A stretch of 64,000 nt of DNA from Ignavibacteria bacterium (GCA_014654705.1 JACVZY010000095.1:122984-186983); one strand, 5' to 3'; positions 36,223 through 47,553 are shown, counted from the first letter of the stretch. Made by a program: numbers and translations. Notes: generated from the letters alone by a model not told the origin.

Positions 36223-37635
36223 TCACTTCCCAAGCAGATGATACGCCACATTAAGAAGCTTTTCTTCCTCGAAGTGGTTCGCTTGAAGCTGCATCCCGAT
36301 AGGCAGACCGTTCGCGCTCGTTCCTGCCGGAACGCTGATGCCCGGCACACCGCCCAAATTCGCTGATACCGTGAAGATGTCCGCAAGGTACATAGCAAGC
36401 GGGTCGGCAGATTTTTCGCCGATTTTGAACGGGGGCGTAGGCGCGGCTGGCGTGAGAAACACGTCGGCATCCTTGAACATTGCTTTGTAGTCGTTGTAGA
36501 TAAGGCGGCGTACTTTCAGCGCTTTGGTATAATAAGCGTCGTAGTAGCCGGAGGAAAGCACGTAATTGCCAATCATAATGCGCCGCTTCACTTCAGCACC
36601 AAAGCCTTGTGAGCGGGTTTCGGTGGTCACTTCGCCGTCCGCACCAATTTTGCGCGAGCCGTAGCGAACGCCATCGTAACGCGAAAGGTTCGACGAAGCC
36701 TCTGCCGTTGCGACGATGTAGTACGTCGGAATAACCGCAGACATATATTTCATTTCGTGGGTGATGACCTTTGCACCCAGTGTTTTCAAGCGCTCCAGCG
36801 TTTCACGATAGACGCGCATCACCTCTGCATCGCATCCGGCAAGCTGCTCATCGGGCAGCGTAGCAACGACGAAGGATGCAGGAAGCGGCTTTTTAAGCGC
36901 TGTGAGCGTGTGCTGCTGTGTGTGGTGTGAACTTGTCGCATCGCGCTCGTCGTGACCATTGAGGGCATCGTAGAGCAGCGCCACGTCTTCGACGCTTTCG
37001 CCAAACTGTCCGATTTGGTCAAGAGACGAACCATATGCTACCAGTCCATACCGCGAGACGCGCCCGTAGGTTGGCTTCAAGCCAACCGTGCCACAAAATG
37101 CCGCCGGAAGCCGCACCGAGCCGCCCGTATCCGACCCAAGCGCCGTGTGGCACATTTCCGAAGCCACCGCAGCCGCAGAGCCGCCCGACGAGCCGCCCGG
37201 CACATAGTCAGTATTGACGGGATTACGCACCGCACCAAACGCAGAATTTTCATTCGACGAACCCATGGCAAACTCGTCCAGGTTTGCTTTTGCTACAATC
37301 ACCGCACCAGCGCTTTTCAGGCGCTCAATGACGGTTGCATCATAAATCGGAACAAACGTTTCCAGAATTTTCGAGCCGCACGTCGTCCTGAGACCTTTGG
37401 TAGAGATATTATCTTTCACTGCGACGACCATACCTTCAAGCGCACGTGCCGTGCCGTCTTGGAAGCGTTTGTCGCTTTCGGCGGCTTGTACTCTTGCTTC
37501 GGTAGCGTTCACGGTGAGGATGGCGTTAATAGTGGGGTTTTTCGCTTCTATTGTCGAAAGAAATTGCTCCAAAGTAGCGGCACACGTGGTTTTGTTGGCG
37601 GTGCGTTCTGCGCGAAAGGCTGTGTAAGATTTCAT
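36223..37635 (-). CDS. gatA: Asp/Glu-tRNA amidotransferase subunit A
   Basis: A 470-residue amidase-signature protein that hydrolyses glutamine to supply ammonia for converting Glu-tRNA(Gln) or Asp-tRNA(Asn). The catalytic triad is Lys74 (VAVKDNIST), the cis-Ser in PGGSSGGSAAAVA (about 149) and nucleophile Ser173 in GSDTGGSVRLPAAF. The C-terminal YYDAYYTKALKVRRLIYNDY is typical of GatA. gatB and gatC are elsewhere. The frame runs upstream to 37689, but the ATG at 37635 is the family start. It sits between tatB and hemW. Confidence 0.95.
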   Translation of the reverse strand: MKSYTAFRAERTANKTTCAATLEQFLSTIEAKNPTINAILTVNATEARVQAAESDKRFQDGTARALEGMVVAVKDNISTKGLRTTCGSKILETFVPIYDATVIERLKSAGAVIVAKANLDEFAMGSSNENSAFGAVRNPVNTDYVPGGSSGGSAAAVASEMCHTALGSDTGGSVRLPAAFCGTVGLKPTYGRVSRYGLVAYGSSLDQIGQFGESVEDVALLYDALNGHDERDATSSHHTQQHTLTALKKPLPASFVVATLPDEQLAGCDAEVMRVYRETLERLKTLGAKVITHEMKYMSAVIPTYYIVATAEASSNLSRYDGVRYGSRKIGADGEVTTETRSQGFGAEVKRRIMIGNYVLSSGYYDAYYTKALKVRRLIYNDYKAMFKDADVFLTPAAPTPPFKIGEKSADPLAMYLADIFTVSANLGGVPGISVPAGTSANGLPIGMQLQANHFEEEKLLNVAYHLLGK

Positions 37636-37689
37636 GCGTGAAGGATTGTTGAAAACGGATATGACGAATTGGGCAGATAATGCAGACAA

Positions 37690-38100
37690 TTACGGTTTTT
37701 TGGGGTCAATGGCAATGGCGTTCTCGGCGGGGCGAATGACCACCGTTGGCGTTTCAGGCGGCAATTCCGCTTCTGAGGGCGTATTACCTGCTAGTGATGC
37801 CTCAGAGTGTGCTTCAAATGGTGTTTGCGCGGCTTCATCTTGCGCGGAAAGAGGCTCTAAACTACGCTCAAACGTCGGTAATGATGACGTATCGGAACTC
37901 ACTTCGGGCTGCTTCTGCACAAGTTCGTCCACTTCATCCGCCATAGCGTTCATATTGCGCTGGAATTCAGTCTGTGCTTTGCGTAGTTGTGCCATACCCT
38001 TGCCGAATGACCGTGCAAGTTCAGGCAATTTTTCCGGTCCGAAGAGCAGTAAAATTGCCATCACAATAAGCAGAAGTTCGCCACCACCAACGTCAAACAT
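37690..38100 (-). CDS. Sec-independent translocase protein, TatB-like
   Basis: A 136-residue TatA/B-family protein. One N-terminal membrane helix (GGGELLLIVMAILLLFGPEK) is followed by the amphipathic helix LPELARSFGKGMAQLRKAQT. A long acidic, Pro/Ser-rich tail follows. The FGPEKLPELAR hinge and longer cytoplasmic part suit TatB better than TatA, but in this phylum the two cannot always be separated by sequence. It lies downstream of the shorter tatA. tatC is not in the window. Its likely client in this window is the Tat-signal xylanase at 18842. Confidence 0.85.
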   Translation of the reverse strand: MFDVGGGELLLIVMAILLLFGPEKLPELARSFGKGMAQLRKAQTEFQRNMNAMADEVDELVQKQPEVSSDTSSLPTFERSLEPLSAQDEAAQTPFEAHSEASLAGNTPSEAELPPETPTVVIRPAENAIAIDPKKP

Positions 38101-38163
38101 GATTTTGAAGAAGTGTTGAGTATTGAATGCTGAGGTTTGAATCGCAGAAAATGAGCATTGTTT

Positions 38164-38328
38164 TTACGCTTCTTTTTTTTCTTTTTCGTCGTCGGTAGAG
38201 GCAGCTTTTTTGAATTCCTTGATGCCGGAGCCAAGTCCTTTCATCAGTTCGGGAATTTTATTATAGCCAAAAAGCAAGATTACCAAAAAGGCAATCACAA
38301 GGATTTCGGGTGTTCCTAAGCCAAACAT
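38164..38328 (-). CDS. tatA: Sec-independent translocase protein TatA
   Basis: A 54-residue pore-forming Tat component. Membrane helix [20 protein letters not shown], hinge GYNKIPEL, amphipathic helix [14 protein letters not shown], then a short acidic/basic tail. The ATG at 38328 starts exactly at the family N-terminus; an in-frame codon at 38388 would add 20 unrelated residues. It lies between recA and the TatB-like gene on the same strand. Confidence 0.9.
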   Translation of the reverse strand: MFGLGTPEILVIAFLVILLFGYNKIPELMKGLGSGIKEFKKAASTDDEKEKKEA

Positions 38329-38391
38329 AGTGGTAGTGTGAAAAGTGAGAAAAGAACATTCAGAGAGAAGAACAGCGCGGGAGCGCAAACG

Positions 38392-39522
38392 TTACGCCTT
38401 TGCTGCTTCGGCTTCATCCGTCACATCAGGGGCTATAGTGCCATTTGTTGCGGGTTGCGTCGCAATTTCAGTTAATTTTTTCTTTACATCGTCTTCGAGA
38501 TGTGCCAAGAGTTTTGCATTTTCTTTGAGAATAATGCGCATTGCGTCGCGTCCTTGAGCGCGTTCGTCGCGGTAGCTGAACCATGAGCCGCTTTTGGCAA
38601 TGATTTTGTGCTCCAGCGCGAGGTCAATCATGTCGCCGAGCTTGGAAATACCTTCGTTGTAAAGAATATCAAACTCTACTTCTTTGAATGGTGGCGCTAC
38701 CTTGTTTTTCACAATTTTAATTTTGACACGGTTGCCCACCGTTACATCACCCTCTTTAATCATATCCTTACGGCGAATGTCCATACGCACCGAAGCGTAG
38801 AATTTGAGAGCGTTGCCGCCTGTGGTTGTCTCAGGATTACCATACATAACGCCAATTTTCGAGCGGAGTTGATTGGTAAACATAACAGTTGTTTTCGATG
38901 CACCGATAGCGGCGTTCAATTTACGCATTGCCTGAGACATGAGGCGAGCGTGCGAACCCATTTGAGCATCGCCCATGTCGCCTTCAATTTCGACGCGCGG
39001 CGTGAGAGCTGCCACAGAGTCAATGATGACAACATCAATAGCACTGGAGCGGACGAGTGTTTCGACGATTTCAAGCGCCTGCTCTCCAAATTCCGGCTGC
39101 GCAAGAAGCAGATTGCTTAAGTCCACACCCAAACGGCGGGCATATTGTATATCCAGCGCGTGTTCGGTGTCAATAAACGCCGCCACGCCGCCATTTTTCT
39201 GTGCTTCAGCGATAATGTGCAAGCAAATCGTGGTTTTGCCCGACGATTCTGGTCCGTAAATTTCGATAATCCGCCCACGCGGCACGCCGCCAATACCAAT
39301 GGCATTGTCCAGCGAAATACATCCTGTGGAGATAGCATCAATCGGCACGACTACTTTATCGCTCAGGCGCATAATAGCACCCTTGCCGTGGTCTTTTTCG
39401 ATTTGATCCATTGCAGCCTGTATTGCTTTTTTACGGGCTTCTGCGGGACTGACAACGTCGTTTTTATCAGCTTTGGAAGCCTTCGTTGTTTCTTTTACGG
39501 CTTCTTCTTTTTCTTTTGCCAT
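38392..39522 (-). CDS. recA: Recombinase RecA
   Basis: A 376-residue strand-exchange ATPase. Walker A GPESSGKT (90-97), catalytic Glu in [10 protein letters not shown], Walker [13 protein letters not shown], and the DNA-binding loops including [20 protein letters not shown] and [20 protein letters not shown]. The N-terminus has a 20-residue charged extension ([20 protein letters not shown]) longer than in most RecA proteins. No SOS box can be recognised upstream. It is the first gene of a minus-strand run with tatA, tatB, gatA and hemW. Confidence 0.98.
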   Translation of the reverse strand: MAKEKEEAVKETTKASKADKNDVVSPAEARKKAIQAAMDQIEKDHGKGAIMRLSDKVVVPIDAISTGCISLDNAIGIGGVPRGRIIEIYGPESSGKTTICLHIIAEAQKNGGVAAFIDTEHALDIQYARRLGVDLSNLLLAQPEFGEQALEIVETLVRSSAIDVVIIDSVAALTPRVEIEGDMGDAQMGSHARLMSQAMRKLNAAIGASKTTVMFTNQLRSKIGVMYGNPETTTGGNALKFYASVRMDIRRKDMIKEGDVTVGNRVKIKIVKNKVAPPFKEVEFDILYNEGISKLGDMIDLALEHKIIAKSGSWFSYRDERAQGRDAMRIILKENAKLLAHLEDDVKKKLTEIATQPATNGTIAPDVTDEAEAAKA

Positions 39523-39708
39523 TGTACTACCTCTTCAAGGGGAAATCGTGATTGTGCCACTTGGGGGCGAGAAACGTTTTTAGAATGAGTGTAAATTAAC
39601 ATAAGTTACCGTTTCCGACAAGTTTTTCGCTTGGAGTGGCTTGAAATCAGTGTGGCTCTGTAAAAATCCAGCACTGATGAATGCGAAATTAGGATTTGTG
39701 CAAAAAAA

Positions 39709-39733
39709 ATGTATATTAGTTGACATATCAACT
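39709..39733. promoter_or_regulatory. Operator-like element, copy 2 (ATGTAT-N4-GTTGACRTRTCAACT)
   Basis: It contains AGTTGA-CATA-TCAACT at 39718-39733, only 25 bases before the MauE/DoxX start, so a bound protein could block transcription or ribosome access. It shares 20 of 25 positions with the element at 32236-32260. Confidence 0.5.
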
Positions 39734-39758
39734 ATTGTTGTTTTCTCAAGGAGTTATT

Positions 39759-40253
39759 ATGCACACTGTATTCTTTCATCCCGTTATTGTTCTCGCAGCA
39801 CGACTAGTGCTGGGTTCAGTTTTTGTTATCGCCGGTGTTGAAAAAATTGTCAACCCAAATGCGTTCGCAAAAGCAATCAACAATTATCAAATGGTACCTT
39901 TTGCGACGTTGAACATCATGGCACTCGTTTTGCCGTGGTTGGAGGTGTTGACGGGCGTGTTTCTGATATTTGGCATTCGCCTTCGGGCAAGCTCCGCACT
40001 CGTCGGGGCTATGCTGGTGGTGTTTTTGATTGCCATCGGGAGCGCTATGGCACGCGGACTAAGTATTGAGTGCGGCTGCTATTCTCAGGGCGGGGGCGGC
40101 GAGATTGTTGGCTGGAAAAAAGTATTTGAAGATGTTGCGCTGCTTCTGCTGGCAGTGCAGATATTCTGGGCGGCAACAAAAAATGACATTCTGCCATTCT
40201 CTTTTGAGTCCATGAATCAACCGCAGAGCGCATTGTCGGAAGAACCGGTATGA
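39759..40253 (+). CDS. MauE/DoxX-family membrane protein
   Basis: A 164-residue protein with four membrane helices. The first includes LAARLVLGSVFVIAGVEKIV; the last is VALLLLAVQIFWA. Between helices 3 and 4 lies ECGCYSQGGGG with a CxC pair, followed by VGWKKVFEDV. This CGCF/VGW arrangement is typical of MauE-like DoxX proteins linked to thiol redox or disulphide handling. The exact role is unknown. The ATG at 39759 has AAGGAG 6 bases upstream and is preferred to the frame start at 39720, which would run through the operator. It is followed by a 16-bp terminator stem. Confidence 0.8.
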   Translation: MHTVFFHPVIVLAARLVLGSVFVIAGVEKIVNPNAFAKAINNYQMVPFATLNIMALVLPWLEVLTGVFLIFGIRLRASSALVGAMLVVFLIAIGSAMARGLSIECGCYSQGGGGEIVGWKKVFEDVALLLLAVQIFWAATKNDILPFSFESMNQPQSALSEEPV

Positions 40254-40384
40254 TTTGTTCGGAGCTATGGGATACTATTGTAATCGGATTTTTTTGCTCT
40301 TGATTTCACCAAGGCATCCTACCTACCTTGGCTGACAAAGAATTGGAAATAATAATTTCAAAATATAAATGGTATTAATTAACC

Positions 40385-40421
40385 AAGAAGCCCGCCGATG
40401 GAGTGCATCGGCGGGCTTCTT
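40385..40421. terminator. Bidirectional terminator hairpin
   Basis: A perfect 16-bp stem (40385-40400 with 40406-40421) closes on the loop GAGTG. It lies between the converging MauE/DoxX and DUF2723 genes. The GC-rich core is CCCGCCGATG. A-rich and T-rich edges allow weak U tracts on both strands. Confidence 0.75.
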
Positions 40422-40451
40422 GAGTTTCCTTTCGGCTACGTGAGGCGCATT

Positions 40452-43400
40452 CTACTGTTGCGGACTGCCCAGAGCGCCAAGTGCTGCTGCGGCTTCCGTC
40501 TGCGAGGGCGCAATACCGAGTTTGAGTTTCAGTCCCATCACTCGCTGCTTCAATCCGGGAAGCATTTGCTTGACGAAATCGTTGCTCTGTGCCTCATACT
40601 TCGCCACCAAGCCTTCGGCTATCTCCAGCGCTTTCTTCAAATCGCCTTTGTATTCGGCACGCTTGATTTCGACCTCATCTATCCGCACTTGCAGCTCCGG
40701 CGCATTATTCATAGTCGCCTGATACTTGCGAAGTGTGGCGATAGCTTTGTCGAACTCGCCGATAAGTTCATACGATTCGGTCGCTACGACGTTCGGGTCG
40801 AAGGCACGAGCGTAAGGGTCTAGGTCAAGCAAGCGTGGATTGGCGATAAGTCTTTCGGAGGCTGCTACTGCCATACGTGCATATTTCTCCGCTTGCGGCT
40901 TTGCACCTGCTTTGTCGTAGAGAAGTGCCATTTGGTAGTATTGTGGGAAGTAAAGCGGGAACTGCTCCGCACTAATATACTTATTCATCGTGTCCAGTAT
41001 TGCTGCGGCTTTCTTGGGGTTGTTTCCGTCGTACAGCTGATTGTTTGCGTACGTGAAATACAGATTACGGAAGTTCTGAATAGCCGGGCTACGATTGGTC
41101 TCATCGAAGAAAGCATTGGGGTTGTTCATATTACGGAGTTTGAAGCCATAATGCGGTTCGGTGTGCACTTCATCGAAAGGCAACACATTCAGAATCGTTT
41201 TGTCCATAATAGCAGCGTTGACCGACTGGCTGCCACGGTCGGTCTGCTGAACCGTAGGACAAATGCGGTATGCCAAGCCTTCCATTCGGAAGTATTTTTC
41301 CAAGCCACAGAAGGCATCACCACCGACCGAACCAGAATAGTAAACAGGACGCTCAAAAGCAGTCTGTACGACAATATCGCGTACAAGCTGGTCTTGGATG
41401 CGGTAGATATAGCGCGGCTTACCTTCATCTTCGCCGTAGGGCATACCCAGAAAGGTCATTTTGATTTTACGTACTTTATTCGCTACGGAATCAGGAAGTT
41501 TTTCGGGGCTGTTGACTTGCAATCCGCTAGGTTGCTCAAACTGACGCATAATTTCCTCACGAACACCAATTTCCATTTCGCTTGCACCGCCGACAGGCGT
41601 AGAAAGCGCTCGCGGATCGTATTCATCGGACTGCTGAATGGATTCATCGGAGAAACTGAGCGGTAGTTTTTTTGCACCCCATGGGGCTTGGTTCTTGAGT
41701 TGGTCAACGTACCAAAGCGTATTGCCGAGGCTGAGGTTGACAAGCCGTACATCGCGGCGAACACCCATTACGTCCTGCATATACCAGACCGAGAAGGTGT
41801 CGTTGTCGCCGTTGGTGAAGAGAATTGCATCTTTTTCAACGCTTTGGAGGATATTGTACGCATAGTCAAATGGCATATAGTTGCCCGAACGGTCGTGTGT
41901 GCGCCATCCGCCCACAGCCATATTCAGGGGAACAAGCACTACTGCGGCTGCCAGAATAGCAGCGCTGCCAGCGGCGCGGATGTTGGCTTTGAAGAGATTT
42001 TCAATCAGCCCGTACACGCCCATTCCAATCCACATACAGAACACCATGAACGAACCGACATAGAAATAATCACGCTCGCGCGGTTGCGGATTTTGTTGGT
42101 TTTGCTGAATAGCAGCCAGAACGCCCATCATCAGGAACATGATGAGATGCACAAACGCCATGCGCCGATCACGGGAAAAATGGAAAATCAGTCCTAACAT
42201 ACCGAAGAGCAACGGCAGGGCAAAGAACCGCACGGGGTACCACGAAGCATAGCCCGAACTGTAATTATAGGCATCGGCACCATCGCTGGTAAACCAAGCT
42301 GGAGGCGCATCCTGTGTGTCGCTCATCCGCCCAACGAAGTTCCAAAGGAAATAGCGGATGTACATTTGATAAATCTGGTATTGGAAGAGATAATTTATCT
42401 CGCCCGCAAAATTGACTTTCGTAAATTTTGGAATCGGAATGGCGCTACCGTCAGCGCGTTCGGCGCGCTCTACTGAGGGCGGATACCACTCGCCGTATGT
42501 CTTGTATTTCTGCACGAAATAGCCTTCTTGCTGATAGCGGCGGGGCCACGTGGGCGCATCGCCGTATTGCTCACGTCCCAGATACGAAACAAGCTTGTTG
42601 AGATTGGTAGGGGCATTTTCATTCATCGGCGGATTTGCATTGGAGCGAATGAGGATTTGCGTGTAGGTGCTGTAACCAACAACCATCAGCAAAAATGCGC
42701 TGCACGCCAGACCGATGATGGGGTGGCTCTTTGCGCGTCCATACCACACACCATACCCTGCACCACCCAGAAGCAAAATTGCGAGAATAAGCATGAGCGG
42801 GCTATCTTTGACGGCGTATTCTTTTGCTGCATTACGCAAAGGAAGGTCGCCGCCCAGAAGCGCGGGGAAAAACTTCACAATCCCCGGATAAACAAGTGCA
42901 AATACTACCAAGCCAATAACGGTCATTACGATAAAACTGCGTAATGTAACTTCATATTTGCGGAAATAAACGACCATCGTGATAGAGAAAATCGTCAATA
43001 CGCTCAAGAGGTGAACGCCTGTGGATAGACCGATAAGGTATGCAATGAGGAGCAAATACCGCTCGTGTCCTGCGTTATCAGCTTCTTCATTCCAGCGCAT
43101 CATCAAATAGACAATCACTGCCACAAAGAGCGTCGAAGCCGCATACACCTCCGATTCCACGCCATTAAACCACAACGTATCGCTAAAATTGAACGCCAGA
43201 GCGCCCACCGCCGCTGAGCCAAAGACAGCAAGTGCCTCGGCAAAAGTCTCGGGACGCTTCCCGCGAATGTTCACGATTGCCATGACGGTAATAGAGTACA
43301 AAAGCAAGACGGAAAAGGCTGTCGCTACCACCGACACAAGGTTCACTCGCCAGCCCGGATCGCCGAAGGGAATGAACTGGTGAAAGAGCTTGCCGACCAT

Positions 43401-43571
43401 AAGGAAGAGCGGTGCGCCCGGAGGATGGGGAACTTGCTGATAAACTGTGGCTGCCGTAAATTCGGAACAGTCCCAAAACGGCACCGTTTTTTGCACGGTG
43501 AGCATATACGTCGTGAGCGAAATCACGAACACCAACGCCGCAAATGCGCGGTTGAGCTGCTTTGTGTTCAT
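40452..43571 (-). CDS. DUF2723 membrane protein (TMEM260/GT117-type glycosyltransferase-like)
   Basis: A 1039-residue protein. About eleven membrane helices occupy residues 1-560, beginning with the hallmark loop KTVPFWDCSEFTAATVYQQV then PHPPGAPLF. The rest is soluble, with TPR-like helices near 850-1010 (AAAILDTMNKYISAEQF, EKYARMAVAASERL). DUF2723 proteins are characteristic of Bacteroidota and related to TMEM260, a GT-C O-mannosyltransferase. The Asp in FWDCSEF is in the position of the catalytic acid of GT-C enzymes. A role in glycosylating exported proteins is inferred. ATG at 43571. It is a single-gene unit ending at a strong hairpin. Confidence 0.88.
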   Translation of the reverse strand: MNTKQLNRAFAALVFVISLTTYMLTVQKTVPFWDCSEFTAATVYQQVPHPPGAPLFLMVGKLFHQFIPFGDPGWRVNLVSVVATAFSVLLLYSITVMAIVNIRGKRPETFAEALAVFGSAAVGALAFNFSDTLWFNGVESEVYAASTLFVAVIVYLMMRWNEEADNAGHERYLLLIAYLIGLSTGVHLLSVLTIFSITMVVYFRKYEVTLRSFIVMTVIGLVVFALVYPGIVKFFPALLGGDLPLRNAAKEYAVKDSPLMLILAILLLGGAGYGVWYGRAKSHPIIGLACSAFLLMVVGYSTYTQILIRSNANPPMNENAPTNLNKLVSYLGREQYGDAPTWPRRYQQEGYFVQKYKTYGEWYPPSVERAERADGSAIPIPKFTKVNFAGEINYLFQYQIYQMYIRYFLWNFVGRMSDTQDAPPAWFTSDGADAYNYSSGYASWYPVRFFALPLLFGMLGLIFHFSRDRRMAFVHLIMFLMMGVLAAIQQNQQNPQPRERDYFYVGSFMVFCMWIGMGVYGLIENLFKANIRAAGSAAILAAAVVLVPLNMAVGGWRTHDRSGNYMPFDYAYNILQSVEKDAILFTNGDNDTFSVWYMQDVMGVRRDVRLVNLSLGNTLWYVDQLKNQAPWGAKKLPLSFSDESIQQSDEYDPRALSTPVGGASEMEIGVREEIMRQFEQPSGLQVNSPEKLPDSVANKVRKIKMTFLGMPYGEDEGKPRYIYRIQDQLVRDIVVQTAFERPVYYSGSVGGDAFCGLEKYFRMEGLAYRICPTVQQTDRGSQSVNAAIMDKTILNVLPFDEVHTEPHYGFKLRNMNNPNAFFDETNRSPAIQNFRNLYFTYANNQLYDGNNPKKAAAILDTMNKYISAEQFPLYFPQYYQMALLYDKAGAKPQAEKYARMAVAASERLIANPRLLDLDPYARAFDPNVVATESYELIGEFDKAIATLRKYQATMNNAPELQVRIDEVEIKRAEYKGDLKKALEIAEGLVAKYEAQSNDFVKQMLPGLKQRVMGLKLKLGIAPSQTEAAAALGALGSPQQ

Positions 43572-44101
43572 AGAGTTTTGTATTGGTTGGGGAAAGATTT
43601 AGTTTTGATGTCTATGATGCTGAACAGAGAGTTTTGTTGAGTTTACAAAGCCTTAAAATTAGCTGTTTTTCGGAGAACGCCGAAGAAAAAAGCGTTAAGG
43701 GTTGTTAAAAAGGTAAATGGGTTAGAAATATAGTATGCAAGAAAGATGTTTATTTATTCATATCCGATACAAACGCTGCAATGCTCACCCCTGACCATCC
43801 TACCAATGATTACATAATGGGTGTAGGACAAATAATTGGATTTCGTCAAAAATCGCCGTATTTTTATTCTTGTACAACGTTTTCGGCAAATGCCTTAAAC
43901 CTTGAAAAACAGCTCAGCCGTCCCAAGGATTTTCGCAGATACTTATTGAGTCTGCTTCTTGCCGTCGCTTCCCGTTCATATTGCGATATGGATGAGTCTC
44001 GGCGGAGACAGTACACACAAAAAGTTTCGTGCGAAAGCCCTCTCGGTTGTTGAAGTTTTTATACTATCAGTAACTTGTTTCACTAATTGAGGGTATGCTT
44101 C
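43572..44101. other. 530-base gene-free region with three clustered hairpins upstream of the desaturase
   Basis: No convincing gene is present. An ORF of 90 codons at 43781-44053 lacks any recognisable feature. At 43977-44036 three short inverted repeats follow one another: CATAT-TGCG-ATATG (43977-43990), GTCTC-GGCG-GAGAC (43996-44009) and TTTCG-TG-CGAAA (44025-44036). They end 65 bases before the desaturase start, so they may belong to its leader or be regulator sites. The rest is AT-rich. Confidence 0.45.
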
Positions 44102-45022
44102 ATGGAAAAGAAGCGTTCTGCTTTATACTACTTCCGACCGAGTACGCTCCCTTTCTGGGCGCTGCACGTCGGTTGTTTTGGTGCGTTTTTTATTGAGTTT
44201 TCGTGGTGGTATGTGGCGCTTGCAGCGGCTGGATATGCCGTGCGAATGTTCGGCGTGACCGGTGGCTATCACCGTTATTTCTCGCACCGCACGTACTCCA
44301 CAAGCCGGGCGTTCCAGTTTGTACTTGCCTTTTTGGCAATGTGTTCGGTTCAAAAAGGTGTGATTTGGTGGGCTTCGCATCACCGTCATCACCACACGCA
44401 CTCCGACCAAGAGGATGATACTCACTCACCACAAGATGGTTTCTGGTGGTCGCACGTGGGTTGGATTTTGAGCGATCAAAACAACCAAACCGAAGAACAC
44501 TATGTTCGTGACTTACTTCGCTATCCCGAATTAGTCTGGCTTAACAAGAATTTTCTTGTACCGCCCGTCGTTTGGGGTGTAGCAATGTTCCTCATTGCGG
44601 GTGTTCCAGGCTTGGTCTGGGGATTGTGCATCAGCACGGTGCTTTGCTGGCATGGCACGTTTACTATCAACTCGCTTTCCCATACGTGGGGCGGCAGACG
44701 TTATGTTACGACCGACACGAGTCGTAATAACTTCGTTCTTGCCCTTATCACTCTTGGCGAAGGCTGGCACAATAACCATCACCGCTTTCAATCTTCAGCT
44801 CGCAACGGATTCTTCTGGTGGGAACTGGACATTACTTATTACACGCTGAAAATGTTGTCGTTTGTTGGCTTGGTGTGGGATTTACGTCCTGTTCCGAAGC
44901 ATCTGCTGGATGAGGACAATGAGACATGGATTAAAAATCAGCCGAAACACCTTCAAGGTATGGTTGTCCCGCGTACTGCCGCCGCTGCCTCTATGCCGCT
45001 TGCAGTACCGGAAGAAGTTTAA
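44102..45022 (+). CDS. Acyl-CoA/fatty acid desaturase (membrane di-iron)
   Basis: A 306-residue membrane enzyme that introduces a cis double bond into a fatty acyl chain. The three histidine boxes are HRYFSH (57-62), HHRHHH (93-98) and HNNHH in GEGWHNNHHRF. An additional His in NSLSHTWG matches the stearoyl-CoA desaturase family (delta-9 type). There are four predicted membrane helices. The electron donor is not encoded nearby. The ATG at 44102 follows GAGGG and is preferred to a TTG at 44087. Expression may be controlled through the structured region just upstream, as expected for a membrane-fluidity gene (inference). Confidence 0.92.
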   Translation: MEKKRSALYYFRPSTLPFWALHVGCFGAFFIEFSWWYVALAAAGYAVRMFGVTGGYHRYFSHRTYSTSRAFQFVLAFLAMCSVQKGVIWWASHHRHHHTHSDQEDDTHSPQDGFWWSHVGWILSDQNNQTEEHYVRDLLRYPELVWLNKNFLVPPVVWGVAMFLIAGVPGLVWGLCISTVLCWHGTFTINSLSHTWGGRRYVTTDTSRNNFVLALITLGEGWHNNHHRFQSSARNGFFWWELDITYYTLKMLSFVGLVWDLRPVPKHLLDEDNETWIKNQPKHLQGMVVPRTAAAASMPLAVPEEV

Positions 45023-45052
45023 TCACATTAGTTGATTACGAACAATTCAATA

Positions 45053-45091
45053 AAAAAGGCTGATTTTTCAATGTGAAAAATTAGCCTTTTT
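45053..45091. terminator. Bidirectional terminator between desaturase and selD
   Basis: AAAAAGGCTGATTTTTCA pairs with TGAAAAATTAGCCTTTTT around a three-base loop, with one mismatch. T runs flank both sides. It separates two converging genes. Confidence 0.8.
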
Positions 45092-45140
45092 CGTTTGTCG
45101 GAGATATTTTCTGTTTGATGACACTGGCGCAACAAGGTAG

Positions 45141-46208
45141 CTACACAACAGTAATAAGCGGCAGCGCTGCATCGGCAGACAATAGTGTTCCAATCGGAGT
45201 AGAAAATTCCGCTAGTCCGGCTTCGCTGAGTATAGCACGAACTTCATCAAGAGAATCTTCTTGTACTGCAACGAGCAGACCGCCACTTGTTTGTGGGTCA
45301 CAGAGAATAGAGCGTTGATTATCGGTGAGTGGAGCAATATTGCTGCCGTAGCTGCTGAAATTTCGTCCCGTGCCGCCCGGAACAGATTTCTGCTCAAGGT
45401 AATACGCTAAATTCGGTAACGTGGGAACCTCAGCAAAGCGAATTTCTGCACGAACACCGCTTCCGGCGCACATTTCCGTCAGATGTCCCAGCAGTCCGAA
45501 ACCTGTAACGTCCGTCATGGCACGTACTCCGACGCATTTACCCAAAGCAGTGCCAACGCTATTCAATCGCATCATCTGCTCGGCAGCACGTCCTTTGTCT
45601 TCGTCCCGCAAGATACCACGCTTCTCGGCAGTTGTCAAAATTCCAACGCCTAGTGGTTTCGTTAGAAAAAGCAGGTTTCCGGCTTCGGCAGTGTTATTTT
45701 GCTTGATGTTGGCAATGGGTACAAGACCGCTTACTGCCAGACCAAAAATTGGCTCCGGGCTGTCAATACTATGCCCGCCCGCAAGCGGTATTCCTGCCTC
45801 TGAGCACACGTGCCGCCCACCCGCAATCACACGCCCCGCAACCTCGGGTGGCAGCTTATCCAGCGTCCAGCCCAGAATCGCAATCGCCATCGTCGGTGTG
45901 CCGCCCATAGCATAGACATCGCTGATTGCATTTGCACCCGCTATACGCCCAAAATCAAACGGATCATCGACAATCGGCATAAAAAAATCCGTAGTGCTGA
46001 TGAGTGCTTGCCCATTACCAATATCGTACACCGCAGCATCATCGCGTGAGTTATTACCGACAAGCAGCTTTCCGGCATCGTAGGTCATCGGCGGAGCTTC
46101 GTTGCTATGCAAGATTTTGTCCAGTATCGCCGGAGCAATTTTGCAGCCGCAACCCGCACCGTGACTGTATTGCGTAAGGCGAATCGGTTCGGAAGCAGTG
46201 GTTTCCAT
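45141..46208 (-). CDS. selD: Selenide, water dikinase (SelD)
   Basis: A 355-residue enzyme that makes selenophosphate from selenide and ATP for selenoprotein or selenouridine synthesis. The N-terminal catalytic loop [10 protein letters not shown] has Cys20 in the Cys/Sec position and Lys23. ATP-binding features include [20 protein letters not shown] then TDFF and the [11 protein letters not shown] loop. This is the Cys form, not a selenoprotein itself. selA, selB, selC and selU were not seen in the window, so the pathway cannot be fixed. It starts 13 bases after the purA stop, so the two are probably cotranscribed. Confidence 0.95.
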   Translation of the reverse strand: METTASEPIRLTQYSHGAGCGCKIAPAILDKILHSNEAPPMTYDAGKLLVGNNSRDDAAVYDIGNGQALISTTDFFMPIVDDPFDFGRIAGANAISDVYAMGGTPTMAIAILGWTLDKLPPEVAGRVIAGGRHVCSEAGIPLAGGHSIDSPEPIFGLAVSGLVPIANIKQNNTAEAGNLLFLTKPLGVGILTTAEKRGILRDEDKGRAAEQMMRLNSVGTALGKCVGVRAMTDVTGFGLLGHLTEMCAGSGVRAEIRFAEVPTLPNLAYYLEQKSVPGGTGRNFSSYGSNIAPLTDNQRSILCDPQTSGGLLVAVQEDSLDEVRAILSEAGLAEFSTPIGTLLSADAALPLITVV

Positions 46209-46221
46209 TTGAAGGGTGAAT

Positions 46222-47553
<1,332 letters not shown>

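Noticed and set aside
36223..39522. recA-tatA-tatB-gatA-hemW as a functional unit
   Set aside because: The genes are housekeeping functions with no common pathway; adjacency and same strand alone do not support a joint system.
43781..44053. A possible 90-codon gene upstream of the desaturase
   Set aside because: It shows no domain, no ribosome-binding site and unremarkable composition, and it contains the hairpin cluster.
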